Origin: Lentibacillus cibarius
GTDB lineage: Bacteria > Bacillota > Bacilli > Bacillales > Amphibacillaceae
DNA: 64,000 nt
Assembly (NCBI RefSeq): GCF_005887555.1
Contig: NZ_VCIA01000001.1
Location: forward strand, 3,410,001-3,474,000
Direction: 5' to 3'
Part shown: positions 1 to 9,543 of the stretch, piece by piece
Layout: the number at the start of each line of letters is the position of its first letter
Position numbering within the stretch: position 1 is the first letter of the stretch
Translations under genes and position numbers: made by a program
Notes under the pieces: generated by a model
What the model saw: only the letters and a program-made list of their open reading frames with translations
Told to the model about the DNA's origin: nothing
Databases searched by the model: none

Positions 1-108
1 TCTACAGACAGTCGGATGTTAGGGCTTGTTTCCATGGATAAGATTGTGGGGAAAACCAGTTTCATCTACTGGCCACTCGATCGAATTCAAATAATACATG
101 ATGATTAG
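1..108 (+). CDS. lepB: Signal peptidase I, C-terminal end (partial)
   Basis: An open frame runs from the first base of the window to TAG at 106-108 and gives 35 residues beginning STDSRMLGLV and ending DRIQIIHDD. The pattern 'DSR..G.V....I.GK..F..WP' matches the C-terminal end of type I signal peptidases, membrane-anchored serine proteases that remove signal peptides on the outer face of the membrane. The catalytic Ser and Lys would lie upstream of the window. In related Bacillaceae a lepB copy commonly sits just before rbgA, which fits. The call rests on a short fragment. Confidence 0.7.
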   Translation, partial: STDSRMLGLVSMDKIVGKTSFIYWPLDRIQIIHDD

Positions 109-116
109 GATGATTG

Positions 117-968
117 ATGTTGACGATACAATGGTTTCCGGGACATATGGCAAAAGCAAAGCGTGAAGTGGAAGAGAAGCTGAAGTTAGTTGATTTTGCG
201 GTGGAGCTTGTTGATGCACGTGCCCCTTACTCCTCACAAAACCCAATGCTTCAAGACGTCTTACAGCAAAAGCCAAAAATGATTGTCATGATGAAAAAAG
301 ATCTTGCAGATGCCGAGATAACGGCTGATTGGCTTGCTTACTTCCATGATCAGGGAATGAAGGCTGTTGCCATTAATGTGAACGATAAAGCCGATATAAA
401 ACGTGTGATACAAACAGCGAACCAGATGAGCAAAGAAAAAATGGATAAGTTGCGGAAAAAAGGTATTAATCCGCGGGCTGCTCGGGCCATGATTCTTGGT
501 ATCCCGAATGTGGGTAAGTCGACGTTAATTAATCGTCTAGCCAATAAAAAAATCGCTCAGATTGGTGATAAGCCGGGCGTGACTAAGCAGCAGCAATGGA
601 TCAAAGTTAAAGGCGACTTTGAACTGCTTGATACCCCGGGGATTTTATGGCCGAAGTTTGAGGAAGAAATCGTTGGTTACCGGCTGGCAGCCATTGGCAC
701 TATTAAAGATCAGCTCCTGCCGCTGGATGATGTTGTCGCATTTGTCATTCAGTATGTGCAACAATACTATCCGGACCAGTTGGAAGAGCGTTATGGAATT
801 GGTCGAGATGCAGAAGACATGTGGGACATATTTGTTTCTATTGGCAAGCAGCGCGGTGCATTAGAAAGTGGTGGCAACGTCAATTTTGATAAAGTAGCTG
901 ATTTGGTTATCCGTGACCTCAGGACAGGGAAGCTTGGTGAGATGACATTGGAAACGCCTCCGCAGTAG
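117..968 (+). CDS. rbgA: Ribosome biogenesis GTPase RbgA (YlqF)
   Basis: RbgA is a circularly permuted GTPase needed for late assembly of the 50S subunit. The 283-residue protein opens with the family signature MLTIQWFPGHMAKA. The order of G motifs is permuted: a G4-like MKKD segment near residue 60 comes before the P-loop GIPNVGKS at about 128-135 and DTPG at about 172-175. I chose ATG 117; a TTG three bases upstream is in frame and cannot be excluded because the Shine-Dalgarno sequence is weak. rnhB follows, as in B. subtilis. Confidence 0.95.
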   Translation: MLTIQWFPGHMAKAKREVEEKLKLVDFAVELVDARAPYSSQNPMLQDVLQQKPKMIVMMKKDLADAEITADWLAYFHDQGMKAVAINVNDKADIKRVIQTANQMSKEKMDKLRKKGINPRAARAMILGIPNVGKSTLINRLANKKIAQIGDKPGVTKQQQWIKVKGDFELLDTPGILWPKFEEEIVGYRLAAIGTIKDQLLPLDDVVAFVIQYVQQYYPDQLEERYGIGRDAEDMWDIFVSIGKQRGALESGGNVNFDKVADLVIRDLRTGKLGEMTLETPPQ

Positions 969-1058
969 ATGAAAAAATCTGCCGTGGAGGTGTTTTAATG
1001 TAATCATAGTAGAGTTGATACCTGTTTTTTGGTATCATTGTGTTGGTTTATTTTACTT

Positions 1059-1084
1059 TATAGTTATAAGCAGAGGGCCGATAT
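1059..1084 (+). promoter_or_regulatory. Possible sigma-D promoter upstream of rnhB-ylqG-ylqH
   Basis: GCCGATAT at 1077-1084 is an exact copy of the sigma-D (sigma-28) -10 consensus. TATA at 1059-1062, 14 bases upstream, is a 3 of 4 match to the -35 TAAA with a spacer one base short of ideal. The site ends 23 bases before the rnhB start. SigD is encoded in this window, and ylqG/ylqH resemble flagellar export components, so flagellar control is plausible but unproven. Confidence 0.4.
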
Positions 1085-1107
1085 TAACATAAAACGCAGG
1101 TGATAAA

Positions 1108-1878
1108 TTGGAACAACAGTCGATAGCAGTATTAAAACAGTTATTTGAAGCCGATGAATTGAATGAAACATACATAAATCAACTTAAATCAGATGAGCGT
1201 AAAGGGGTACAAAAGCTCATTGAACGGTATGAGCAGAAAAAATTAAAGGAAAAAGCATTGGAAGACAATTTTCTCCGCATGTCCCGGTACGAACAAAAAC
1301 ATTATGCAAATGGTTGTGACTTTATAGCTGGGATAGATGAAGCAGGCCGTGGTCCGCTGGCAGGTCCGGTTGTCGCTGCGGCTGTTATTTTGCCGCGTGA
1401 TTTTAAATTGCTGGGGTTGAATGATTCTAAACAATTGAATGAACAGACGCGCGAAAAATATTTCACCATTATCAAAAATGAAGCTGTTAGTTACGGTGTT
1501 TCGGTAATTGATAATCAAAAAATCGATGAAATCAATATCTATGAAGCTACGAAACTAGCTATGTATGATGCAGTTCAACAACTGGATCCGGCCCCGGAAC
1601 ATATCCTGACTGATGCAGTGTCACTTGAAAGATTGTCGTGTACGTCCGAGGCAATAACTAAAGGGGATCAGGAAAGCGTATCCATTGCTGCTGCGAGTAT
1701 TTTAGCAAAAGTTACTAGGGACCATTTCATGAAGGAGTTACATGAGCAATACCCGGCGTATGGTTTTTCGTCTAATATGGGTTATGGGACGAAACAGCAT
1801 CTAAACATGCTCGCTGAACAGGGTATTTCCCCTTATCATCGGAAATCATTTACACCAGTACGCAATGCTATCAGCTAG
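1108..1878 (+). CDS. rnhB: Ribonuclease HII
   Basis: RNase HII cuts the RNA strand of RNA-DNA hybrids and removes ribonucleotides misincorporated in DNA. The 256-residue length is usual for Bacillaceae, which carry an N-terminal extension of about 70 residues. The catalytic motif GIDEAGRGPLAGPVV is present with D77 and E78, and the later SIAAASILAKVTRD block is typical. The start is TTG 1108, preceded by AGGTGAT at a good distance. It leads a short operon with ylqG (20-base gap) and ylqH. Confidence 0.96.
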   Translation: MEQQSIAVLKQLFEADELNETYINQLKSDERKGVQKLIERYEQKKLKEKALEDNFLRMSRYEQKHYANGCDFIAGIDEAGRGPLAGPVVAAAVILPRDFKLLGLNDSKQLNEQTREKYFTIIKNEAVSYGVSVIDNQKIDEINIYEATKLAMYDAVQQLDPAPEHILTDAVSLERLSCTSEAITKGDQESVSIAAASILAKVTRDHFMKELHEQYPAYGFSSNMGYGTKQHLNMLAEQGISPYHRKSFTPVRNAIS

Positions 1879-1898
1879 TAGATCAGGGGGGTGTCTGC

Positions 1899-3161
1899 AT
1901 GCGTGTGCAGCAATTGCCAGGAAATCGAGTATCTCGAAGCACGCCACAAGCTTTACAGCCCGGTCAAATTGTTCAAGGTAAGATTATGAAGTTATACGCA
2001 AATCAAACTGCGCAAATCCAACTAGGTTCTAGGAAAATGATTGCCCAACTCGAGGCATCTTTAACAGTTGGTGGAAGGTACCACTTTCAGGTACAGCCGT
2101 CAGATGAATTAATTCATTTACGTGTTATTGGTGGACAACTACCAAAACAGGGTGCTGGAGACGAGATGGAATTGCTTAAACAGCTTGGGTTCAAGGCATC
2201 AAAGTCGCATGCGGACCTCGTGCAGACACTTAACAAGGAAAAGATTCCATTTACCAAAGAACAATTGCAAGGGGCTTTCCGGTTATTGAATGAATCTAAA
2301 AGCACACAGCAGACACAGCAAATCATAAGATACATGTTTGCAGCTGACTTACCTATCACAAGATCTATTTACCAAGCAATGGACTCTGTCCGCTCTACCG
2401 GCATGACCGAGCAAATGACATTGTTACTCAATCAGTTAAGACGTAATCCTAATCCGAGCAATCTGCACCAAAAACTAATGCACCAATTACAACAAATGCT
2501 TGAACCTTCCTTAGGCAAACCTGAGGATTCCTTTTTGTTTGCATCACCAAAGGAACAATTGTTAAATCACGTACGGCAAGTGCTTCAATTCACCGGACTG
2601 AACGATGAAAATGTGCTTGCTACCAACAGGATGAAGGAGCAGCATACGATTAAATCTATGTTGCTGCAATTTCTCCAGCAAGGCGATGGCGCTGCCCAAG
2701 AACAATCGCGAAAGCTCCTGCATTTCCTCAACGGTATGCAGTTGCACTCGGTTCAAGAAACAGCAAATGTTCTACAGGCACATTTGCAGCTGCCTGGAGC
2801 GAAATTAGGGCTGTCTAGCGATATGGATATGCAATTTACAGGAAATAAAACCGATAACGGTACAATCAGCACCGATTCCTGCCGTATTTTGTTTTATCTT
2901 GAACTTACTAACTTAAAAGAAACGATTGTTGATATGCATATTCAGAAACGAGCTGTTATAGTAACGATATACAATGATCACGAGGACTTGCGAAAACAGT
3001 CGACTAGTCTTAAACCAAAGTTAAAGGAAGGGCTAAAACACCTTGATTATCAACTTTCCACACTTACGTTCCAACCAATAAATGAAAAAAATCAATTGGA
3101 TAGCGCCCGCGTAAAGACAGCGTACTCAAAATCATATCAAGGAGTGGACTATCGCATATGA
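1899..3161 (+). CDS. ylqG: YlqG-like protein with a FliK-C-like C-terminal region
   Basis: A 420-residue protein matching B. subtilis YlqG in position and size. The first 290 residues are Gln/Leu-rich and mostly helical in look, with no recognised catalytic motif. Residues of roughly 320-400 show the spacing of the FliK hook-length control C-terminal domain: a hydrophobic strand (ILFYLELTNL), a second strand ending in a small gap (AVIVTIYN), then a Leu-patterned helix before a final strand (LSTLTFQPI). It overlaps ylqH by four bases, so the two are translationally coupled. A role with YlqH in export specificity is inference; the family itself is uncharacterised as far as I know. Confidence 0.72.
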   Translation: MRVQQLPGNRVSRSTPQALQPGQIVQGKIMKLYANQTAQIQLGSRKMIAQLEASLTVGGRYHFQVQPSDELIHLRVIGGQLPKQGAGDEMELLKQLGFKASKSHADLVQTLNKEKIPFTKEQLQGAFRLLNESKSTQQTQQIIRYMFAADLPITRSIYQAMDSVRSTGMTEQMTLLLNQLRRNPNPSNLHQKLMHQLQQMLEPSLGKPEDSFLFASPKEQLLNHVRQVLQFTGLNDENVLATNRMKEQHTIKSMLLQFLQQGDGAAQEQSRKLLHFLNGMQLHSVQETANVLQAHLQLPGAKLGLSSDMDMQFTGNKTDNGTISTDSCRILFYLELTNLKETIVDMHIQKRAVIVTIYNDHEDLRKQSTSLKPKLKEGLKHLDYQLSTLTFQPINEKNQLDSARVKTAYSKSYQGVDYRI

Positions 3162-3430
3162 CAATTAAACGAAAGAAAGCTGTGGCGATGCGGTACAATC
3201 GGGATCGTGACCGGGCGCCAAGCGTTGCCGCATCAGGGAAAGGCTTGATTGCTAGCGATATGATTCAACGGGCAAAAGCGCACCATGTTCCTATACAGGA
3301 GGATGAATCGTTGGTGGAACTGTTGGCCGAGTTAAATATTAACGAAACCATACCAGAGGAACTCTATCAGGCTGTTGCTGAGGTGTTTGCCTTTGTATAT
3401 AGGACAGATCAGCATCTGGGAAATAAATAA
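3158..3430 (+). CDS. ylqH: YlqH, stand-alone FlhB C-terminal domain homologue
   Basis: A 90-residue cytoplasmic protein that aligns with the last 85 residues of FlhB at 30.5 kb: KKAVAMRY against YAIAVKYD, AAS/AKG, then IPEELYQAVAEVFAFVYR against IPEEFYKAVAEILAYVYR. It begins almost where the self-cleaved FlhB-CC fragment begins and has no NPTH cleavage site and no membrane part. Stand-alone FlhB-C homologues (FhlB/FlhX type) are known and can act as spare FlhB C-domains in export switching. It is coupled by overlap to ylqG. Confidence 0.88.
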   Translation: MTIKRKKAVAMRYNRDRDRAPSVAASGKGLIASDMIQRAKAHHVPIQEDESLVELLAELNINETIPEELYQAVAEVFAFVYRTDQHLGNK

Positions 3431-3540
3431 GCCATCTTTTCTCACATAGTATCTAGTGACTCCAGGAAGTGACTGACGTAAGTGAAAATGAACACCGTTA
3501 TCGTATCACACTTCATACCAACTTGCTTAATCTCTATTTC

Positions 3541-3569
3541 TTGTGCAAATACTAGTTTTTTTATACAAT
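3541..3569 (+). promoter_or_regulatory. Candidate sigma-A promoter for sucCD
   Basis: TTGTGC at 3541-3546 and TACAAT at 3564-3569 are separated by 17 bases, 35 bases before the sucC ATG. The Shine-Dalgarno GGGAGGAT follows at 3591-3598. It lies in a 173-base gap after ylqH in which I see no clear terminator. Confidence 0.4.
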
Positions 3570-3603
3570 AGGAATGCAGTGAATTTTGATGGGAGGATAA
3601 ATT

Positions 3604-4767
3604 ATGAACATTCATGAGTATCAAGGCAAAGATATCTTGCGCGAATCAGGCGTAAGTGTTCCGAATGGGCATGTGGCATATACGGTTGACGAAGCAGTTG
3701 AAGCCGCCAATAAACTGAACGGTAGCGTTACTGTTGTAAAAGCGCAAATCAATGCCGGCGGTCGGGGTAAAGCCGGCGGTGTTAAAATTGCCAAAAATTC
3801 GGATGAAGTGCGTACATATGCGAATGAAATTTTAGGCAAAAATCTAGTGACGCATCAGACTGGTCCTGAAGGTAAAGAAGTGAAACGCCTACTGATTGAG
3901 GAAGGTAGCGATATTAAAAACGAATATTATGTGGGCCTTGTACTTGACCGTGCCACATCTCGTGTTGTCATGATGGCATCAGAGGAAGGTGGAACGGAAA
4001 TCGAGGAAGTAGCTGCAGAGACACCAGAAAAAATCTTTAAAGAAGTAATTGATCCGGTTGTCGGACTCTCTGGTTATCAAGCACGCAGATTGGCGTTTAA
4101 TATCAATATTCCGGACGAATTAATCGGCAAAGCGGCTAAATTCATGATTGGACTTTATAACGTATTTGTGGAAAAAGATTGTTCTATTGCCGAAATTAAC
4201 CCGCTTGTAACAACTGGTGATGGGGAAGTAATGGCACTTGATGCTAAACTGAATTTTGATGACAACGCCTTGTTCCGCCATAGAGACATCGCCGAATTGC
4301 GAGACGTGGAGGAAGAAGATGAAAAAGAAATTGAAGCATCCAAATATGACTTAAGTTATGTTGCGCTTGACGGCAATATTGGCTGCATGGTCAATGGTGC
4401 AGGACTGGCAATGTCAACGATGGATATTATTAAACATTATGGCGGCGAGCCTGCTAACTTCCTTGACGTTGGCGGTGGTGCGACAGCGGAAAAAGTTACC
4501 GAAGCATTCAAAATCATTTTGTCCGATTCAAATGTAAAAGGAATTTTTGTCAACATTTTCGGCGGAATCATGAAATGTGATGTCATCGCAGAAGGTGTTG
4601 TAGAAGCAACGAAACAAGTAGGGCTTGATATTCCACTTGTTGTACGCCTGGAAGGAACGAATGTTGAATTAGGCAAGCAAATTTTGGACGAGTCAGGTCT
4701 GAACATCACATCTGCTGGGTCCATGGCTGACGGCGCAGAGAAGATTGTATCCGCAGTAAAAAAATAA
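3604..4767 (+). CDS. sucC: Succinyl-CoA synthetase, beta subunit
   Basis: SucC pairs with SucD to convert succinyl-CoA to succinate with formation of ATP or GTP in the TCA cycle. The 387 residues show an N-terminal ATP-grasp region ([17 protein letters not shown] start, [16 protein letters not shown] nucleotide loop), the conserved AEINPLV segment, and the C-terminal CoA-ligase part with [11 protein letters not shown] and [12 protein letters not shown]. Length is normal. sucD follows after 141 bases that hold no gene. Confidence 0.98.
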   Translation: MNIHEYQGKDILRESGVSVPNGHVAYTVDEAVEAANKLNGSVTVVKAQINAGGRGKAGGVKIAKNSDEVRTYANEILGKNLVTHQTGPEGKEVKRLLIEEGSDIKNEYYVGLVLDRATSRVVMMASEEGGTEIEEVAAETPEKIFKEVIDPVVGLSGYQARRLAFNINIPDELIGKAAKFMIGLYNVFVEKDCSIAEINPLVTTGDGEVMALDAKLNFDDNALFRHRDIAELRDVEEEDEKEIEASKYDLSYVALDGNIGCMVNGAGLAMSTMDIIKHYGGEPANFLDVGGGATAEKVTEAFKIILSDSNVKGIFVNIFGGIMKCDVIAEGVVEATKQVGLDIPLVVRLEGTNVELGKQILDESGLNITSAGSMADGAEKIVSAVKK

Positions 4768-4908
4768 CGAAGAGGCGTCCGTTTCGTGATCATTGAGGTC
4801 AGGTTAGAGAATGCTCACTCAAATCGCGTGGAGCCGAACTGAATATGAAAATTTTCAAACTGCAGGATAGCTTATCGGATAGATCATATGTAGAAAGGAC
4901 GGACGAAA

Positions 4909-5811
4909 ATGAGTGTATATGTCAATAAAGATACAAAAGTTATTGTCCAGGGAATCACTGGCGGAACAGCCAAATTCCATACGAAACAAATGCTTGAATA
5001 TGGTACGAAAGTAGTTGGCGGTGTTACACCGAAAAAAGGTGGAACAGAAGTCGAAGGTGTTCCAGTATACAATACGGTACAGGAAGCCGTTGATGCAACT
5101 GGTGCCAATGCATCTGTTGTTTATGTTCCAGCGCCAGCAGCTGCTGATGCGATTCTGGAGGCGGTTGATGCTGAACTGGATTTGGTTATCTGTATTACCG
5201 AACATATTCCGGTAATGGACATGGTTAAAGTGAAACGCGCCATGGAAGGTAAGAAAACGCGGCTTGTCGGTCCGAACTGCCCGGGTGTTATCACTGCTGA
5301 TGAGTGTAAAATCGGTATTATGCCAGGATATATCCATAAAAAAGGACACATCGGTGTCGTCTCTCGTTCCGGTACATTGACGTATGAAGCCGTACATCAG
5401 CTATCAGAAGCTGGTTATGGCCAGACAACTGCTGTTGGTATTGGCGGCGACCCTGTCAATGGCACAGACTTTATTGATACACTGCAAGCTTTCAATGAAG
5501 ATCCCGAAACAGAAGCTGTTGTCATGATTGGCGAAATCGGCGGTACGGCTGAAGAAGAGGCAGCTGAATGGGTGAAGGCAAACATGAACAAACCGGTTGT
5601 CGGCTTTATCGGTGGAGCAACGGCACCTCCGGGAAAACGGATGGGCCATGCTGGTGCAATCATTTCAGGTGGTAAAGGAACGGCTGAAGAAAAAATCCGT
5701 ACGATGAATGAATGTGGAATTAAGACAGCTGATACACCAGCAGAAATCGGTGAAACGATGATTAACGCTCTAAAAGAAAATGGTCTAGAGGAGAAGTGTA
5801 AAACACACTAA
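4909..5811 (+). CDS. sucD: Succinyl-CoA synthetase, alpha subunit
   Basis: SucD binds CoA and carries the histidine that is transiently phosphorylated. The 300-residue length is standard. The Rossmann CoA-binding half has [13 protein letters not shown] near residue 15 and [11 protein letters not shown] in the middle. The active-site histidine is H247 in [12 protein letters not shown]. Start ATG 4909 has AAAGGACGG upstream. A hairpin terminator follows the stop codon. Confidence 0.98.
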   Translation: MSVYVNKDTKVIVQGITGGTAKFHTKQMLEYGTKVVGGVTPKKGGTEVEGVPVYNTVQEAVDATGANASVVYVPAPAAADAILEAVDAELDLVICITEHIPVMDMVKVKRAMEGKKTRLVGPNCPGVITADECKIGIMPGYIHKKGHIGVVSRSGTLTYEAVHQLSEAGYGQTTAVGIGGDPVNGTDFIDTLQAFNEDPETEAVVMIGEIGGTAEEEAAEWVKANMNKPVVGFIGGATAPPGKRMGHAGAIISGGKGTAEEKIRTMNECGIKTADTPAEIGETMINALKENGLEEKCKTH

Positions 5812-5825
5812 TTGATTGTTAAAAG

Positions 5826-5862
5826 CAGAAACTCGGGAGGGGTGCTTTCGGGTTTCTGTTAT
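5826..5862 (+). terminator. Terminator after sucD
   Basis: CAGAAAC (5826-5832) pairs with GTTTCTG (5852-5858), extended by CGG pairing inside, and is followed by TTATAATATTTTC. The tail is a weak U-run, but the position right after sucD supports termination. Confidence 0.65.
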
Positions 5863-5941
5863 AATATTTTCTTCGTTTTGGACACGTACTTAAGATTATT
5901 ATTTTAACCGTTAACATATATTTTTAAAAGGAAGTGATCAG

Positions 5942-6835
5942 TTGGAAAAAACCCGTAAGCGATTGATTCATATCTCCCGATGCCGTGGCGTTACTCGTAG
6001 GACTATACGTCAATTTATTCGCTATGACCCTACATTGGAAAGTATTTATAAACTTACACCTTCTGCCATTAACCAACACTTTTCATTGCCACTTAAGAAA
6101 GCCTCCCTGTTTTATGCAGAACTCCGTAATTCCAAAGTGAAAACGCAAATTCAACATGACTCGAAATACTGTCGGATTATAACAGTAGTTGACGATACCT
6201 ATCCGCCTGTGTTAAAAACTATTAAAGATGCGCCATTAGTGTTATATGCATTAGGGGATTTAAATTTATTGACACAGCAACCTATGTTAAGTGTGATAGG
6301 TACGAGGAGACCATCACAGGAAGCAATGCCCAAGATGAGAGAATTTGTACTGCCGTTAGTTAAACAAGGGTGGATTATCGTCAGTGGGATGGCGAAAGGA
6401 ATTGACAGCTATGCACATCATCTTGCAGTAAATCACGATGGTAAAACAATTGCTGTGTTGGGCAGCGGTTTTAATTATATTTATCCGAGACAGAACGTCC
6501 AACTGTTCAGGCGAATTGCCACCAAAGGATTAGTGCTATCCGAATACGCTCCGAATACCCCGCCGGAAAGATTTCATTTTCCTGAACGAAATCGAATCAT
6601 CAGTGGATTGTCATTTGGTACGTTTGTTATTGAAGCTACCGAACGTAGCGGTACGTTAATCACAGTGGATCAGGCACTTGATCAGGGAAGAGACGTGTAT
6701 GCGCTTCCGGGGTCACCAATGGCCACATACGCTAAAGGATGTAATAAAATGATTCAGGATGGGGCGAAACTGGTGCAGAATCCGGAAGATATTACAGATG
6801 AATGGCAGGCAATGGAATCATATTGGGTCATATGA
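5942..6835 (+). CDS. dprA: DNA-processing protein DprA (Smf)
   Basis: DprA binds incoming single-stranded DNA during transformation and loads RecA. The 297-residue protein has an N-terminal helical region and a Rossmann-like core with SVIGTRRPS at about 119, VSGMAKGIDSYAH in the middle and the SGTLITVDQALDQGRDVYALPG block near the C-terminus. The start is TTG 5942 after AAGGAAGTGATC. It is flanked by sucD and topA as in B. subtilis. Presence of dprA alone does not show competence, since it is widely kept in non-competent species. Confidence 0.96.
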   Translation: MEKTRKRLIHISRCRGVTRRTIRQFIRYDPTLESIYKLTPSAINQHFSLPLKKASLFYAELRNSKVKTQIQHDSKYCRIITVVDDTYPPVLKTIKDAPLVLYALGDLNLLTQQPMLSVIGTRRPSQEAMPKMREFVLPLVKQGWIIVSGMAKGIDSYAHHLAVNHDGKTIAVLGSGFNYIYPRQNVQLFRRIATKGLVLSEYAPNTPPERFHFPERNRIISGLSFGTFVIEATERSGTLITVDQALDQGRDVYALPGSPMATYAKGCNKMIQDGAKLVQNPEDITDEWQAMESYWVI

Positions 6836-6858
6836 ACTTTGGCAAGCACATACCATAG

Positions 6859-6887
6859 TTGACAAACGAAATGTAACTATTTACTAT
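6859..6887 (+). promoter_or_regulatory. Sigma-A promoter of topA
   Basis: A consensus TTGACA (6859-6864) is followed after exactly 17 bases by TACTAT (6882-6887), 78 bases before the topA start. This is one of the best sigma-A matches in the window. Confidence 0.7.
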
Positions 6888-6965
6888 TAGTGAAGATTTC
6901 CATTTAAGAAGAGGACGTGCAATATCTATCATTAAAAATGCGATCCTCATACGGGAGGAGAACAT

Positions 6966-9044
6966 ATGTCAGATTATCTCGTGATCGTTGAATCGCCGGC
7001 AAAGGCGAAAACGATTGAACGCTATTTAGGAAAAAAATATAAGGTGAAAGCATCCATGGGACATGTCCGAGATTTACCAAAAAGTCAAATGGGTGTTGAT
7101 CCGGATAATCAATATAAACCGAAATATATCACGATTCGTGGTAAAGGGGACGTATTAAAAGATTTAAAATCTGCTGCCAAAAAGGCTAAAAAAGTATTTC
7201 TTGCAGCGGACCCTGACAGAGAAGGGGAAGCAATTGCCTGGCATTTGGCATATGCTTTAAATGTTGATGAAGATTCCAAATGTCGTGTTGTTTTTAATGA
7301 AATTACAAAAGATGCAATTAAGGAATCATTTAAAAATCCGCGTTCCATTGACCATGATTTGGTCGATGCACAGCAGGCAAGGCGGATTCTCGACAGACTT
7401 GTCGGCTACAATATTAGCCCCCTACTATGGAAGAAAGTGAAAAAGGGGTTAAGCGCCGGCCGTGTACAGTCGGTTGCCGTAAAAATGATTATTGACCGAG
7501 AAAAGGAAATTCAAAATTTTAAACCAGAAGAGTACTGGTCCATTGAAGCTAACTTTCATAAGGATTCAGAGAGCTTTGAAGGATCGTTTTATGGTGTGGA
7601 CGGCAAGAAGCAAAAACTAAAGTCAGAGGCTGATGTTAAAGCGGTTACGGAAAAGTTGGACGGGAAGAAATTTTCCGTTGATAAGGTGAATAAACGAGAA
7701 CGTAAACGTAATCCGGCGAAACCGTTTACAACATCTTCCTTGCAGCAGGAGGCAGCACGCAAACTAAACTTCCGTGCCAAGAAGACAATGATGGTTGCCC
7801 AGCAATTGTACGAAGGAATTGATCTGGGAAAGAAAGCCGGGGGAATTACCGGTCTTATCACTTATATGCGTACGGACTCGACACGTATATCAGACACCGC
7901 AAAACAGGAAGCAAAAAACTATATTGAAGAAACTTACGGCAAAAACTTTCTTGGTTTTTCCAAAAAATCTAAACAGCAAGAAGGTGCACAGGATGCCCAT
8001 GAAGCAGTCAGGCCTACTTCAGTCTCGCGGGATCCGAAGTCACTAAAACCGATTTTGTCAAGGGATCAGTTCCGTCTTTATAAATTGATTTGGGAACGAT
8101 TCCTCGCAAGTCAAATGGCTCCCGCTGTTATGGACACGATGACGGTTCATTTATTTAATAATGGGGTTGAATTCCGGGCAACTGGTTCAAAAGTCAAATT
8201 TAAAGGTTTTATGAAGGTTTACGTAGAAGGAACAGATGATAAGAAAAAAGACGATAATAAATTTTTGCCTGACTTGACGGAAGGCATGGTTGTAGAGGCG
8301 AAGGAAATTACACCAAATCAGCATTTTACCCAGCCACCGCCAAGGTATACAGAGGCAAGGCTTGTTCGAACAATGGAAGAACAAGGGATTGGCCGACCTT
8401 CAACTTATGCGCCTACATTGGATACCGTTCAGCGTAGGGGCTATGTGCAGCTGGACAACAAACGATTTGTACCAACAGAATTGGGCGAAATTGTTATTGA
8501 TATTTTAAAAGAGTTCTTTCCACAAATTATAGACCTTGATTTCACTGTTAAAATGGAAGAGGATTTAGACGCTGTAGAAGAAGGGAAAGCTAAATGGATT
8601 GATGTTTTAGATGAATTTTACGTAGATTTCCGGAAGCGCCTCGAAAAAGCGGAAGAGGAAATGGAAAAGGTGGAGATCCGCGATGAGCCAGCCGGAATTG
8701 ATTGCGAACAATGCGGGCATGAAATGGTTTATAAAATGGGGAGATATGGCAAATTTATGGCTTGTTCCAATTTCCCGGAGTGTCGGAATACCAAGCCGAT
8801 CCTGAAGAAAATCGGGGTCACCTGTCCGCGTTGCAAGAAAGGCGATATTGTGGAACGAAAATCTAAAAAGAACCGCAAATTTTATGGTTGTGATCAATAT
8901 CCGGAATGCGAATTTGTATCATGGGATAAACCTATCTCCAGACCTTGCCCGAAATGTGGATCACTCATGGTCGAAAAGAAAACGAAAAAAGAATCGCGTG
9001 TACAATGCACTAATTGTGATTATCGAGAAAGTGAAGCGAATTGA
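6966..9044 (+). CDS. topA: DNA topoisomerase I
   Basis: Type IA topoisomerase that relaxes negative supercoils. The 692-residue protein has an N-terminal TOPRIM domain ([17 protein letters not shown] and the acidic [16 protein letters not shown]), the catalytic tyrosine Y300 in [11 protein letters not shown], and three C-terminal four-cysteine zinc ribbons starting near residues 580, 620 and 661 (CEQC, CPRC, CPKC). Full length for Bacillaceae. It has its own promoter and a strong terminator. In B. subtilis trmFO lies between this gene and xerC; here it does not. Confidence 0.98.
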   Translation: MSDYLVIVESPAKAKTIERYLGKKYKVKASMGHVRDLPKSQMGVDPDNQYKPKYITIRGKGDVLKDLKSAAKKAKKVFLAADPDREGEAIAWHLAYALNVDEDSKCRVVFNEITKDAIKESFKNPRSIDHDLVDAQQARRILDRLVGYNISPLLWKKVKKGLSAGRVQSVAVKMIIDREKEIQNFKPEEYWSIEANFHKDSESFEGSFYGVDGKKQKLKSEADVKAVTEKLDGKKFSVDKVNKRERKRNPAKPFTTSSLQQEAARKLNFRAKKTMMVAQQLYEGIDLGKKAGGITGLITYMRTDSTRISDTAKQEAKNYIEETYGKNFLGFSKKSKQQEGAQDAHEAVRPTSVSRDPKSLKPILSRDQFRLYKLIWERFLASQMAPAVMDTMTVHLFNNGVEFRATGSKVKFKGFMKVYVEGTDDKKKDDNKFLPDLTEGMVVEAKEITPNQHFTQPPPRYTEARLVRTMEEQGIGRPSTYAPTLDTVQRRGYVQLDNKRFVPTELGEIVIDILKEFFPQIIDLDFTVKMEEDLDAVEEGKAKWIDVLDEFYVDFRKRLEKAEEEMEKVEIRDEPAGIDCEQCGHEMVYKMGRYGKFMACSNFPECRNTKPILKKIGVTCPRCKKGDIVERKSKKNRKFYGCDQYPECEFVSWDKPISRPCPKCGSLMVEKKTKKESRVQCTNCDYRESEAN

Positions 9045-9075
9045 CCGCCACACAATCCTTGGGCGGTTTTTTTTT
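9044..9075 (+). terminator. Terminator after topA
   Basis: ACCGCC (9044-9049) pairs with GGCGGT (9062-9067) and runs into nine T residues at 9067-9075. It begins at the topA stop codon. Confidence 0.85.
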
Positions 9076-9130
9076 GAAAAAATAAGTATATATAAAATGA
9101 ATCAATACAATTTCTATTGGCAATGTTAGG

Positions 9131-9236
9131 TCACCTCCGGATTCGATGTACAGGACGCACTAGTACCAGCCCCGCACAGTAGATTGGTTCTAATTTTGCA
9201 AAGGCGCTTGCTCCTTTGTTCCTGAAATGTTTGAAA
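9131..9236. repeat. Diverged copy of the 'ACAGGACGT' intergenic repeat
   Basis: This stretch matches 59187-59290 over its whole length by eye: CGATGTACAGGACGCACTAGT against CGACGCACAGGACGTGCTAG, then GGCGCTTGCTCCTTTGTTC against GGCGCTTGCGCCTTTGTTC. A third copy lies in reverse orientation at 49860-49928. It occupies the gap where trmFO stands in relatives. No open reading frame is apparent. The rest of the gap up to the xerC promoter shows nothing I recognise. Confidence 0.65.
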
Positions 9237-9487
9237 AGTTTCTTGTTAGGGAATAATGTTACTATGAGGTTAATACCTGCCTTTAACTTGTGAAACTCTT
9301 TTGATAATTTATTTCTTATTGATTGACTATTGGAAAGGAAACCGTTATAATTGCGCCTTGGTAAGGTGATTTACTTGACAGGCACCTTCATACTGCGTTT
9401 TAATCGTTTTGGCAAAGATATTGAAGTTTATAAATCCAAACAAGTTTGTGGTCGTTTCAGAATTTTGTTACAATTTTGTTAAGTTTA

Positions 9488-9516
9488 TTGCTTTGTTTTA
9501 TTTTCTGTGGTATGCT
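9488..9516 (+). promoter_or_regulatory. Candidate sigma-A promoter for xerC-hslVU-codY
   Basis: TTGCTT (9488-9493) and TATGCT (9511-9516) are 17 bases apart, 28 bases before the xerC GTG start. A promoter is expected here because topA ends in a strong terminator. Confidence 0.5.
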
Positions 9517-9543
9517 TTATTCGCTGTTTAGCGGGGTGAAAAT

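Noticed and set aside
4855..5397. A long minus-strand open frame (180 codons) opposite sucD
   Set aside because: It is antisense to a clear enzyme gene, has a Phe/Asn/Cys-rich translation with no family resemblance and no ribosome site.
9240..9480. A remnant of trmFO after topA
   Set aside because: No frame in this interval shows the FAD-binding or other trmFO motifs, so there is no visible relic.
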